Positions 45,409 through 54,474 of a stretch of 64,000 bases of DNA are shown in pieces (positions within the stretch are counted from its first letter, which is position 1; each line of letters opens with the position of its first letter). The stretch is taken from contig JACIWW010000006.1 in assembly GCA_014360905.1 (NCBI GenBank), positions 59,240 through 123,239 of the forward strand, given 5' to 3'. The notes below the pieces were generated by a model. That model saw only the letters and a program-made list of their open reading frames with translations, searched no databases and was not told the origin of the DNA. Origin of the DNA: Chloroflexota bacterium (GTDB lineage Bacteria > Chloroflexota > Anaerolineae > UBA2200). A program made the position numbers and the translations under genes.

Positions 45409-46964
45409 GGCTTGCCTCTTACATATCTTTGCACCACGACTTTGTAACGATAAGCCGGACGATGCAATAATCGCTCTTTGAGTTGCCGATATATAGGGTC
45501 TTGTTCGACGTAGCCTTCCTCCCAATCCAAATCATAGTGCTGAACGAGCTGTTCCAATAATTCCTCATTGGTCACAGAGCGGGTAGCATCACGGCCAAAG
45601 GTGATGAGCCAAACTCGTTCCGGTTGCTTGTCTTGCAGGAGAGCCAGAGCCGTATCGCTGTACCACACTGGTGCAGGTTGAGGCCCAAAACGGTAGTAGT
45701 ACCCAAAGCCAGCATCCGGCTCGCTGACAATGACATCACCTGGCTGGTATTCGCGTTGTACTCGTGCTACAATCTCGCGCATCGGTACTGCGTAAATGGG
45801 ATTGTGGAATTCGTTCCCGTGATAGTAATTGACAAGCCCGCTAGCAGCGGTCAGGGTCAACACAGCCAGGCTAAGTGCTTTGAGCCTCGAGGAACGCAAA
45901 TCCTCGATACCGATGGCGATCAAGAGATAAAGGAAAGGCGCTGCAAAAATAGCACGGCTTGGGATGTTGATAAATGGGACATCTACGACAAACCAAATCG
46001 TGCTCAGCGCTACCAAGATTATGCTCGCCGCCAAACCAGTTACAAGAAAGCACAGCAACGTGGGTTGCCGGCGTAGCTGCGCGATCCCATAGAGCATCAG
46101 GCTCAGGACTGCGAGTCCACCGATAATGGCTGGCCATCGCCAGGGGAACAGGGTTTCCCCAATTGCGAAGGAATAAAAAGGATAGGCCAATTTAATGACA
46201 TAGGCAGATGGGCCGCTGGCGTAATCGGCAGCAGTGAGGGGATAATTCCGGATGTAAGGCAATGCATACACAAACCATATCATGGCAATTGCGCCGCTCA
46301 TCCCTATGCTTGCCAGCCAACGCTTGAATTGAAGACGATGTGTTCCGGCTTGTAGCATGAGCACTAACTGGCAGACCAGGGCTGCCCCAGCGACATAACT
46401 AGATAACAACAGCAGGATGTTGACCAGCGTGTACACGGCCCATAACCCTAGACTGCCTCGTTTATTTCTTGGATAGATTAACCTCCAGAACAGACAACAG
46501 GATAGTAGGCTGAACAGTAGGGTGGGCAAGTAGTAACGCGCCATGCGCGCATACAAGACAAAAGTGGGGGAGATGGCGAGCAGATAAGCAGCGATAAGCC
46601 CTGCCTCAGAACGGTTGAACTGGCGGGCGAGCAAGAACAGGAGTAGCACCGAAGCCAATCCCATCAGTGCGCTGGGTACGCGCACCGTCGCGTCCCCAGT
46701 GCCAGCGATCCGAATCCACAGATGCAGCAACCAGAAATACAGAGGTGGCTGACGTTGAAATCCCCGCAGAACTGCTTGGGTCACCGCCCCTAGATCAGGT
46801 GCCGAAGCGATATCTACATTGTTGTATTCATCAATCCACATGCTCTTGGCACCAAGGTTGAAGAACAGCAACGTGGTAGATACCGCCAGAATTCCTAGTA
46901 ACAAGAGCCTCTGTCGAGATTCCTCGGCTCGATAAATAGAAGAGCGTGTGCTCATAGGCACCAC
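45405..46964 (-). CDS. GT39/ArnT-like membrane glycosyltransferase
   Basis: The 519-residue protein has about eleven membrane helices in the first 400 residues. The first extracytoplasmic loop holds the acidic motif WIDEYNNVDIASAP, and QRQPPLYFWLLHLW is typical of PMT/ArnT-type enzymes that use polyprenyl-linked sugar donors. A soluble C-terminal part follows (IVARVQREYQPGDVIVSEPDAG). It reads from GTG 46964 with AAGG five bases upstream. Acceptor and sugar are unknown. Its stop overlaps wecB. Confidence 0.82.
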   Translation of the reverse strand: MVPMSTRSSIYRAEESRQRLLLLGILAVSTTLLFFNLGAKSMWIDEYNNVDIASAPDLGAVTQAVLRGFQRQPPLYFWLLHLWIRIAGTGDATVRVPSALMGLASVLLLFLLARQFNRSEAGLIAAYLLAISPTFVLYARMARYYLPTLLFSLLSCCLFWRLIYPRNKRGSLGLWAVYTLVNILLLLSSYVAGAALVCQLVLMLQAGTHRLQFKRWLASIGMSGAIAMIWFVYALPYIRNYPLTAADYASGPSAYVIKLAYPFYSFAIGETLFPWRWPAIIGGLAVLSLMLYGIAQLRRQPTLLCFLVTGLAASIILVALSTIWFVVDVPFINIPSRAIFAAPFLYLLIAIGIEDLRSSRLKALSLAVLTLTAASGLVNYYHGNEFHNPIYAVPMREIVARVQREYQPGDVIVSEPDAGFGYYYRFGPQPAPVWYSDTALALLQDKQPERVWLITFGRDATRSVTNEELLEQLVQHYDLDWEEGYVEQDPIYRQLKERLLHRPAYRYKVVVQRYVRGKP

Positions 46965-47101
46965 ATTAACCTTCTGCAGATAATGTATGCTGACAACTTA
47001 TGCAAGGTATCCCCTTTTTACTTTAGACGACAGAACTTGTCTATGCGTTGCGGACAGCATCTGGGGCGAATCCTCTCTATTTACCGCTGGCCTTGGCAAG
47101 T

Positions 47102-48214
47102 TCACACAAGGCGGGAATAAAGTTCTAACGTTCTCTGGGCTGTCTTTTGCCAGGAAAATTGCGCTGCTCGCGCTAACCCGCGCTCGCGCAAATCCCTTTG
47201 TAATTGTGTGTCTACCAGCACTTGATGCAATGCAGCCCGGATCCCATCCACACTAGTGGGGTCAAAGAAACGGACTGCCGTGTCCCCTATCTCGAGAAGG
47301 CTTGGGGTATTGGAGCAGACGACAGGTGTACCGCAAGCCATTGCCTCCAGCACGGGCAGGCCAAAGCCCTCGTATAGACTGGGAAAGACAAAGACGGTGG
47401 CCCCACTGTAAAGCGCAGGCAATACCGCTTCTGGAACAGGGCCCAGCCAAATGATGCTCTGGTGCAGACCCAGGGATTGGGCACGCTGGCGTGGTTCAGG
47501 GTAATGAATATCCCATACCCCCGCAATAACGAGCGGTAACGGCTGTGGCTGCAACTGTGCCCACGCTTCTACCAAGCGCACCAAATTCTTGTGCGGCTTG
47601 TTGATGCCTACATAAAGGGCGTAGTGTTCAGGAAGGGCATATTGCTCACGCACTGCCTGGATTTCAGATGGAAGACGGGGATAGAAGCGAGGATCGGCAG
47701 CCAAGGGGACTGATGTGGTTTTGTGCGCTGGGGTATGAAAAAGAGATAGCAAATCGCGCCGCGTGGTCTCTGAAATAGTCAGCACATGCGTGGCTGCACG
47801 TAGGGCCAACGCTGTGGCATAGCGAAACAGTAGACGTGCCTGGAATGAAACGTATTCTGGGAACAGCAGCGGGATGAGATCATAGACGGTGAGTAAGGTA
47901 GGAGCACCAGGGCGGTAGGGCATCAGATAATAGGTGCTATGGTATAGATTAGCCCCCACTTGGCGCAGGACGCGCGGAATCACCCATTGCTGTTGTATGG
48001 AAAAACAGGAGAAAGGCACATCGAGCAGTTGGGCGGCCCCTTGCGTTATTTCCTCTAGGCTCGACCAGTAGGTCGAAGTAGGGTCCCGTAGTAGGAACAA
48101 TCGTTCCCTTGCCCGGAGGAGGGATACCATTTCCCGCGTTAAATTAATAACATACCGACCGATGCCAGGAAAGTGATTCGTTGCGGTGCGCGCATCCAAA
48201 ACGTAGATGGTCAC
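47102..48214 (-). CDS. Glycosyltransferase family 4
   Basis: The 370-residue GT-B enzyme has the N-terminal HFPGIGRYVINLTREM, the hinge YVGINKPHKNLVRLVEAW, IIWLGPVPEAVLPALYSGA, and the EX7E motif in SLYEGFGLPVLEAMACGTP. It resembles mannosyltransferases such as WbdA/MtfB-type enzymes, but that is only by motif. It starts with GTG inside a GTGA overlap with the preceding glycosyltransferase gene, showing translational coupling. Confidence 0.9.
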   Translation of the reverse strand: MTIYVLDARTATNHFPGIGRYVINLTREMVSLLRARERLFLLRDPTSTYWSSLEEITQGAAQLLDVPFSCFSIQQQWVIPRVLRQVGANLYHSTYYLMPYRPGAPTLLTVYDLIPLLFPEYVSFQARLLFRYATALALRAATHVLTISETTRRDLLSLFHTPAHKTTSVPLAADPRFYPRLPSEIQAVREQYALPEHYALYVGINKPHKNLVRLVEAWAQLQPQPLPLVIAGVWDIHYPEPRQRAQSLGLHQSIIWLGPVPEAVLPALYSGATVFVFPSLYEGFGLPVLEAMACGTPVVCSNTPSLLEIGDTAVRFFDPTSVDGIRAALHQVLVDTQLQRDLRERGLARAAQFSWQKTAQRTLELYSRLV

Positions 48215-49350
48215 CGTAGCGCCTCCTCTAGGATCTCTTCTACCGATTGCACCATCCGTTGCGCCGTGAAATACGTTTCGACTCGGGATCGTCCTGCCAG
48301 TCCCATGGTTTTGCGCAGGGTGGGCTCGTGCAGGAGAGTAACCACTGCTTCTGCCAAGGCAGACTCATCCTCAGGAGGGACCAATAGCCCCGTTTCTCGA
48401 TCGGTCACGATCTCCGGCAATGCTCCGTGGGCAAAGGCTACCACTGGCTTAGCCATGGCCATCGCCTCGATATTCACGAGACCAAAGGGTTCTGGGTCGC
48501 CGGGGTGGACGAAGACATCCATGGCTGCGAAGGCTGGGCGGACATCTGCTAGGTGCCTAGTGAAGACAACTTGCCCGGCAATGCCCAGATTCGTTGCCAG
48601 CGTGCGCAACTGGTTGGCATACTCATCGTCTGCATCAAAAACAGCGCCACCGACAAGGACAAACCAGGCTTCAGGCACCTTGGCCTGGACCCGGGCCATT
48701 GCGCGCAGGAAGCGCTCCTGTCCCTTCCAGGGGCGCAGGCGCCCTACCATGCCGACCAGTGGTGCTGCATTGGGAATGCGATATTGCTTGCGGAAAGGTT
48801 GGCCGTCCATGGTTGGATCGAAACGCTCCAGTTCAACACCATTGTAGTTCACGGTTACTTTGTGAGGGCAGGGCAGATGTGCTGCTACTGCTTGGGAATT
48901 GGCGATGACATGATGCGCCATTGCACATAGCCAGCGTTTGCCCCATGCATCGAGCCACAGGTGGCGTGGACGAGATTCTCCCAGCCAGAAATCACGCATT
49001 TGCCAGATAAAGGGCAAACCAGCCCAATGGGCAGCGGGCGCTCCATAAAATGCCGCACGAATGGTGTTGGCATATAGGAGTGCTGCACCCGATTGGCGCA
49101 CCAATCGGGCGATGTCCCTGACCCCTTCCACCCAGTCAAAAAGAAAGCGCGGGGAACGGCGCAAGCGGGGCATTGCCAAGATATGAACGGAGGTGTTTAA
49201 TTGGGCAGCCTCTTCTGCCAGCGGGCCTCCCGCACAAGCCAGATGTGGTTGCCACTTGGCACGGTTCAGGTGCTTGAGGATGAGCAAGAGACTGTGCTCT
49301 GCGCCGCCAAGACCCGGTGCATGGTCGAGGAACAAAATCTTATGGACCAT
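48211..49350 (-). CDS. Glycosyltransferase family 4
   Basis: I start at ATG 49350 (MVHKILFLDHAPGLGGAEHS), since the 85 codons further upstream overlap asnB and lack family sequence; this overlaps asnB by eleven bases. The 379-residue protein shows APGLGGAEHSLLLIL, GMVGRLRPWKGQERFLRAM, VFTRHLADVRPAFAAMDVFV and the EX7E motif in DPEPFGLVNIEAMAMAKP. The donor and acceptor are unknown. Confidence 0.9.
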   Translation of the reverse strand: MVHKILFLDHAPGLGGAEHSLLLILKHLNRAKWQPHLACAGGPLAEEAAQLNTSVHILAMPRLRRSPRFLFDWVEGVRDIARLVRQSGAALLYANTIRAAFYGAPAAHWAGLPFIWQMRDFWLGESRPRHLWLDAWGKRWLCAMAHHVIANSQAVAAHLPCPHKVTVNYNGVELERFDPTMDGQPFRKQYRIPNAAPLVGMVGRLRPWKGQERFLRAMARVQAKVPEAWFVLVGGAVFDADDEYANQLRTLATNLGIAGQVVFTRHLADVRPAFAAMDVFVHPGDPEPFGLVNIEAMAMAKPVVAFAHGALPEIVTDRETGLLVPPEDESALAEAVVTLLHEPTLRKTMGLAGRSRVETYFTAQRMVQSVEEILEEALR

Positions 49351-51196
49351 ATGTGCCCCACCACACGGCCAGATGCAAAATAGCCCACAGCTCTCTAGAA
49401 AAATCTCTCTTCCCTTGCCAATGCAACTGGGCCATCTGCCTAATAGGATCGGGACGCAGCACTCGCCAAATAGGGCTCGATTGGGACAGGACTTCCTCCA
49501 AGTGCGGGCGCAACAGTCCTCGCAGCCAGGAAGCAATGGGTACATCGAAGGCATGTTTGGGACGATGCCGAATTGGCTGTGGTAGGAGTTCTGCAAATGC
49601 AGCACGCAGGAGGGCCTTGCTTACCCCGTCGCGACGGTGCAACTCCGGCGGTACCCTCGCTGCCCATTCTACCACCTCTACATCGAGAAAAGGCACTCGT
49701 GCCTCCAATGAGGTTAGCATGGATGCCCGGTCGGCTTTCACCAGGGGATCTCCCTCCAGCCAGACCTTGAGATCCAGTTCCTGAATTCGGCTTTGCCAGG
49801 AGCGTTCAGTGGTAGCAGCGAGTAGAGGGGCCAAGTCAATCTCGGGAGCAAGGCTTTCCAGACAGGCAAGCCACTCTGGTTGGTAAAGGCGAGTTCGCTC
49901 CTCCGCTTGCGTAACGCTGGAAAGGATGCTCTGGGCATAGAATGTCGCAAAATCGGGAGAAAGACGGGCAGTAGCGTTGTGACGACCACGACGGCCAGCC
50001 AAGAGGAATTGGGTCAGGCGGCGCAGTGGATTGCGCAAGGGAACAGGTATTGGCCAAGGACGATGCCAGCCGTACCAGTTGTAACCGGCGAATAGCTCAT
50101 CAGCACCCTCACCGGTGAGAACTACGGTGATATGGCGCCGAGTCTCCCGCGCCATCAGCCAAGTGGGGAATGTAGCAGGGTCTGCAAATGGCTCGTCCAG
50201 AGCCTGGGCTAACAATGGCCACTCGCGGGCTATATTGGTTTCCACGACAATCTCGGCATGTACTGTCTGAAAATGGTCAGCTACAAGCCGGGCGTAAGGG
50301 GACTCGTCCAATCCCGGCCAGTCTGGAAAAACTACCGAGAAGGTGCGCACTGGAGCAGAGGATGCCTGCGCCATGAGACCAACGACGATGGAAGAGTCGA
50401 TTCCTCCGGAGAGAAAAGCACCCAAGGGCACATCGGAGATCATCTGGCGGCGGACAGAATGGGTCAAGCGCTCGCGCAGTTCAGCAAGGTGCTGTGACCA
50501 GGTGAATGCTCGCTCTGGCACAAACTGGATATCCCAGTAGCGATGCAGGCGTAGGGGCTCGTCCACTCCTATGGTGAGATAGTGCGCTGGTGGGAGCTTT
50601 CGGACACCTAAGTAGATGCTGCGTGGAGCTGGGATATAGCGGGTGGCCAAAAACCAATCCAAGGCCAGAGGGTCCAATTCACAGCTCCAGTGGGGCAAGG
50701 GAAGCAGGGCTTTGAGTTCCGAGGCAAAGGCTATCCCACCGCCGGGGAGTGCAGCATAGTAAAGCGGCTTGATGCCCAGGTGATCACGAGCCAAGAATAG
50801 CCTCTGCCGCCGTACATCCCACAGGGCAAAGGCGAAAATCCCATTGAGATGTATAGGCAGCTTATCTCCCCACTCCTCGTAGCCATGTACCAAGACCTCA
50901 GTATCGCTCTGAGTATGGAAGGCATGCCCCTTCGCTTCTAGTTGAGCGCGTAAGTCTCGGTAATTGTAGATCTCGCCATTGAAGATGACAACCAGGCTTT
51001 TGTCCTCATTGAAGAGGGGCTGATTACCAGTCTGGAGGTCAATGATAGCCAGGCGACGCATGGCCAAGCCCACGGGACCCTGGAAGAAAAAGCCCTCGTC
51101 ATCAGGACCACGATGGAGCAGTGTTGCATTCATCTGTTGCACTACTACTGGATCAACTTGAGCATTGCGGAGATAAAGACCAACGATTCCGCACAC
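49340..51196 (-). CDS. asnB: Asparagine synthase (glutamine-hydrolysing) family, glycan-locus type
   Basis: The 618-residue protein has an N-terminal class II glutaminase domain beginning MCGIVGLYLR with the catalytic Cys2, then NGEIYNYRDLR and the synthetase half with the ATP-binding PLGAFLSGGIDSSIV loop and VVLTGEGADELFAGYNWY. The overall motifs indicate an active enzyme. Its place among glycosyltransferases suggests that it amidates a carboxyl group on a sugar or peptide of the surface glycan, as proposed for AsnB-like proteins in O-antigen loci. Plain asparagine synthesis remains possible. Confidence 0.92.
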   Translation of the reverse strand: MCGIVGLYLRNAQVDPVVVQQMNATLLHRGPDDEGFFFQGPVGLAMRRLAIIDLQTGNQPLFNEDKSLVVIFNGEIYNYRDLRAQLEAKGHAFHTQSDTEVLVHGYEEWGDKLPIHLNGIFAFALWDVRRQRLFLARDHLGIKPLYYAALPGGGIAFASELKALLPLPHWSCELDPLALDWFLATRYIPAPRSIYLGVRKLPPAHYLTIGVDEPLRLHRYWDIQFVPERAFTWSQHLAELRERLTHSVRRQMISDVPLGAFLSGGIDSSIVVGLMAQASSAPVRTFSVVFPDWPGLDESPYARLVADHFQTVHAEIVVETNIAREWPLLAQALDEPFADPATFPTWLMARETRRHITVVLTGEGADELFAGYNWYGWHRPWPIPVPLRNPLRRLTQFLLAGRRGRHNATARLSPDFATFYAQSILSSVTQAEERTRLYQPEWLACLESLAPEIDLAPLLAATTERSWQSRIQELDLKVWLEGDPLVKADRASMLTSLEARVPFLDVEVVEWAARVPPELHRRDGVSKALLRAAFAELLPQPIRHRPKHAFDVPIASWLRGLLRPHLEEVLSQSSPIWRVLRPDPIRQMAQLHWQGKRDFSRELWAILHLAVWWGTYGP

Positions 51197-51214
51197 ATTA
51201 TCCCCCCTAATGGG

Positions 51215-52345
51215 TCAGCCGAGTTCTGCAAAAATTTTTCGGTACACCGCCAAAGTTCCCAATGCTGTTCGCTCCCAGGTGAACTCGCGAGCCCGCTGCA
51301 ATCCTCTCTGGCGTAATTCCTCGCATAAGGCTGGATTCGCCAATACCTGTGCAATGGCTTCAGCTAAGGCATCAGGACAGCGTGGATCAGCAAAGTAGGC
51401 GGCATCACTGCATACCTCGTGGAACAAAGCCCAATCCGAGCACACGATGGGTGTCCCACAGGCCATGGCCTCAATCAATGGAACACCAAAGCCCTCGTAG
51501 AGCGAAGGAAAGATGAATGCATCGGCTGCAGCATAATAGGCTGGAAGGGCTTGGTTTTCCATATAAGCGATGTGTGTGGTAACTGGCCCAAGGCCTAGCC
51601 CCTCTATCAAGCGCGCTTGGGAAGCGGTTGGAATGCCACCTACGCGCACAAGTTGCACTGGCCAGCCGCCTTGGCGTAAGATCGCTACAGCCCTGTAAAG
51701 AGCCTCCGTGTTCTTTCGTGCTGCACTATGCCCTACGTGGAGCAACAGGTAGCGGTTCCCATTGCGCAGCAGTGCAGCCCGTTGCCGCTCCCGCTCGTTT
51801 GGGGACAAGGGATGAAAAATAGGCTCGAGTCCGTGGTAGACGACGTGGATGCGCTCAGCCGGGTAGCGTGTTTCACTTACTAACTCTTGTTTAGCGTACT
51901 CGCTGACGATCACCACATGAGCAGCGCGCTGCATCCCTCTGAAAGCCACATCGAACAACCACATCGCCGGCCCTTCGGGATTCCACCGACGCCAGGAACG
52001 AGGCGTGCCCCCATGCGAGGTAACCACGGTTCTTCTCGGCTCCAAGAAGAAAGCCAAATGCCCGTAGCTATTGTCTAGAATATGGTAAATGTCCGCTTGC
52101 ACCTTGCGCAAGACGAGTGGATAGCGAACCCACCTGGAGAGATAGAGCCCCAAAGTCCGTAGCGAAGCAGGGCGTCCATAGGGCATGGAAATTGAACGGT
52201 CAGCCCATGACCAGGACTGCACCAGCACCTCAACGATTTCCAAATCGGAGGCCAAGGCTCTGAGCCCACTAGCCAGCCGATTCGCATACACTTCGATGCT
52301 GGGCCAGTTCTCCTGCGGCAGGTCACGCAACAGTGCTATTTTCAT
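51215..52345 (-). CDS. Glycosyltransferase family 4
   Basis: The 376-residue GT-B protein begins MKIALLRDLPQENWPSIEVY and has VTSHGGTPRSWRR, HVVIVSEYAKQELV, LLHVGHSAARKNTEALYRA and the EX7E motif in SLYEGFGVPLIEAMACGTP. Its start overlaps the stop of the next gene upstream by four bases (ATGA). It is 18 bases ahead of asnB. Confidence 0.9.
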   Translation of the reverse strand: MKIALLRDLPQENWPSIEVYANRLASGLRALASDLEIVEVLVQSWSWADRSISMPYGRPASLRTLGLYLSRWVRYPLVLRKVQADIYHILDNSYGHLAFFLEPRRTVVTSHGGTPRSWRRWNPEGPAMWLFDVAFRGMQRAAHVVIVSEYAKQELVSETRYPAERIHVVYHGLEPIFHPLSPNERERQRAALLRNGNRYLLLHVGHSAARKNTEALYRAVAILRQGGWPVQLVRVGGIPTASQARLIEGLGLGPVTTHIAYMENQALPAYYAAADAFIFPSLYEGFGVPLIEAMACGTPIVCSDWALFHEVCSDAAYFADPRCPDALAEAIAQVLANPALCEELRQRGLQRAREFTWERTALGTLAVYRKIFAELG

Positions 52346-53463
52346 TTCAGACTCCCAAACGCCTGATAAACCTGCAATGTAGCCTTGGCAATTGCTTCGT
52401 CAGTGAAATGAGCCAATGCACGTCGCTTTCCCGCTTCTGCCAATTGCTTCCGCTCCTCGGGGTGCTCTATCAGCCAAGTCAACCGCTCGCGCAATGCCCC
52501 GACATCTCCTTCGGGGAAAATCAAACCAGCGTCCCCAATCACCTCTGGAATCGCTCCTGAATCCGATCCTATCACGGGCGTGCCGGCCAGCATCGCTTCA
52601 GCCAAGACATGTCCGAACTGCTCCATCCAGAAAGGCATAGTGCGCGAAGGCAGCACCAGCACTTCCAGGGACTTCAAATAGGCTGGCATCTCGGAATAGG
52701 CAACAAAGCCAAGACAATGCACTCGGTCAGCGATTCCAGCTGCTGCAGCGCGCTCCTGTATGAGTGCACGTAATGGCCCTTCACCAATTAGGATCAGCAC
52801 AGCATATTGGGCTAATGGGATGAATGCCTCGAAGAGATCCATTACTCCCTTCTCTGAGACTAGTCGTCCAACAAAGCCAATGCGAAAACTGTTGATGGAG
52901 AGCGCAGGGTGAGGTAACGCCGCTTCATAATGCGCTGGATTCAAACCTACTTGAGGGATAACAGTCACTGAGCCGGCATAGCCCCGCCACCTCACAACGT
53001 CAACTGCCCCTTTGTTTCCCGCAATCATCCAGTCCACCCGGCGCAGTGTGAATCTCTCTAGCCAACGCAAGGGGCCGCGACCCTTAAGGAAACGATTTTC
53101 CCATGTGAAAGCAACCAAGCGATATCCGAAACGCGGCTTCAAGCAGGCCAGCAAGGCTAAGGTCAGGCTATGGGGTTCCGCTTCTGCATGTACGATGGCG
53201 GGCTTGGTCTCTTGCAGGAGGCCCATGACCTGAGCAGGAGCATAGCATCGTAGCGTATTGTTGTGTGCAAAAGCCAATGGTTGGAGGAATTTGACCTCAA
53301 AAGGCTCAGCAACTTTCTCAAAAGTCAACTGAGAGCCAGTGGGCAAGCGCAGCATGGACAAAGCCGCCAGAGTCAAGGATACGCCTCCTTGGGTTGCCAG
53401 CCAGCGTAGTTTTCCGCGGTACTCCGCTGGCAGATAGGTATGCGAAACCATCAACACTCTCAC
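52342..53463 (-). CDS. Glycosyltransferase family 4
   Basis: I start at GTG 53463 (VRVLMVSHTYLPAEYRGKL) after AGGAGCGGAG; a ten-codon extension lies upstream. The 373-residue protein shows AFTWENRFLKGRGPLRWLE, AGNKGAVDVVRWRGYAG, IGFVGRLVSEKGVMDLFEAF and the EX7E motif in WMEQFGHVLAEAMLAGTP with GAIPEVIGDAGLIFPEGD. The N-terminal half lacks the usual GG(x)E motif, replaced by YLPAEYRGKLRW. Confidence 0.88.
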   Translation of the reverse strand: MRVLMVSHTYLPAEYRGKLRWLATQGGVSLTLAALSMLRLPTGSQLTFEKVAEPFEVKFLQPLAFAHNNTLRCYAPAQVMGLLQETKPAIVHAEAEPHSLTLALLACLKPRFGYRLVAFTWENRFLKGRGPLRWLERFTLRRVDWMIAGNKGAVDVVRWRGYAGSVTVIPQVGLNPAHYEAALPHPALSINSFRIGFVGRLVSEKGVMDLFEAFIPLAQYAVLILIGEGPLRALIQERAAAAGIADRVHCLGFVAYSEMPAYLKSLEVLVLPSRTMPFWMEQFGHVLAEAMLAGTPVIGSDSGAIPEVIGDAGLIFPEGDVGALRERLTWLIEHPEERKQLAEAGKRRALAHFTDEAIAKATLQVYQAFGSLK

Positions 53464-53506
53464 TAGCTCCGCTCCTAGACACACTATGTACAAGTAGTAA
53501 GCTTTT

Positions 53507-54391
53507 TCACAATTTTTGCCAATGTCGCACCTCGTACCATTGGCCCATTACGTCAGCTAGCTCTGCAACTAGTTTCACCGATGCCAGACGTGGGCCAAGG
53601 GTAAATAGTTCTCGTATCCAGCGCAAGCAACGCATGCCCGCCCGCAAGACAAGCCGGCCAGGTGAAGGGGGACGCCCGCGATGTTTGCGCTCGAAGAAGA
53701 CAGCACCGCGTCCGTGAGTATGATATTGCTTCCAAAACCGCGTCAGGGTGTACTCATGTAAATGCACTACTTTGATGGGCACATAGAGAAGGCGGTAGCC
53801 CTGCTGGACTACGCGCCATTTGAGATCAGCATCTTCACCACCTGGAACAGGGAAGGTTTCATCGAAACCCCCTACTTCCTCAAGCACCCGTTTCCTGTAC
53901 GACATCGAGTTCGTCCCGCCTGCCGGGCATTCAAAGCCACCCACGTAAGGTTCAGGACCGGCGTGGTAGATATGATGAGTCACATATGCTTCGTACTGAG
54001 CAAAGACATTCTGCTGTAGTATATCATCCGGTGCTTCCAAATAGCCCCCGGCTCCGGCTATTTCTGGGCAATGTTGATAGCCTTCCGCGAGACGAGCAAG
54101 GAAATCCACCGGGATCAGGCAGTCGTCATCGGTAAAGGCGATGATCTCGCCTGTGGCTATCTCTATTCCTCGATTGCGTGCCGCGGCGGGTCCTCGATTG
54201 GGTTCCTGGCGAATATATCGTACCTGAGGGAAATCACTTCGTACCATCTCCCCTGTTTTGTCAGGCGAACCATCGTCTACGACAATGACCTCGTAGTCAG
54301 GATAGCGTTGGGCTGTAGCAGCAGTTAGGCAACGCCGTAGCAGAGTTTGGCGATTATAGGTGGGGATAATCAGCGAGAAACGCATTGGCAC
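53507..54391 (-). CDS. Glycosyltransferase family 2
   Basis: The 294-residue GT-A enzyme shows SLIIPTYNRQTLLRRCL, YEVIVVDDGSPDKT, GPAAARNRGIEIATGEIIAFTDDDC (the DXD metal motif) and the acceptor-side GGFDETFPVPGGEDADLKWRV. GTG 54391 follows GGAG by five bases; an ATG two codons later is possible. A soluble C-terminal part without membrane helix follows. It lies between two GT4 genes in the locus. Confidence 0.9.
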   Translation of the reverse strand: MPMRFSLIIPTYNRQTLLRRCLTAATAQRYPDYEVIVVDDGSPDKTGEMVRSDFPQVRYIRQEPNRGPAAARNRGIEIATGEIIAFTDDDCLIPVDFLARLAEGYQHCPEIAGAGGYLEAPDDILQQNVFAQYEAYVTHHIYHAGPEPYVGGFECPAGGTNSMSYRKRVLEEVGGFDETFPVPGGEDADLKWRVVQQGYRLLYVPIKVVHLHEYTLTRFWKQYHTHGRGAVFFERKHRGRPPSPGRLVLRAGMRCLRWIRELFTLGPRLASVKLVAELADVMGQWYEVRHWQKL

Positions 54392-54474
54392 TGAAACTCC
54401 CCTGTGTCCTCCCTGGCGCGTAATCTATCATCCCGATCTTCTTTATACTCCATAGCTATATTAGTCACAGACCT

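Noticed and set aside
49351..49605. N-terminal 85-codon extension of the GT4 gene at 48211
   Set aside because: It lies wholly inside asnB in another frame and lacks glycosyltransferase sequence.
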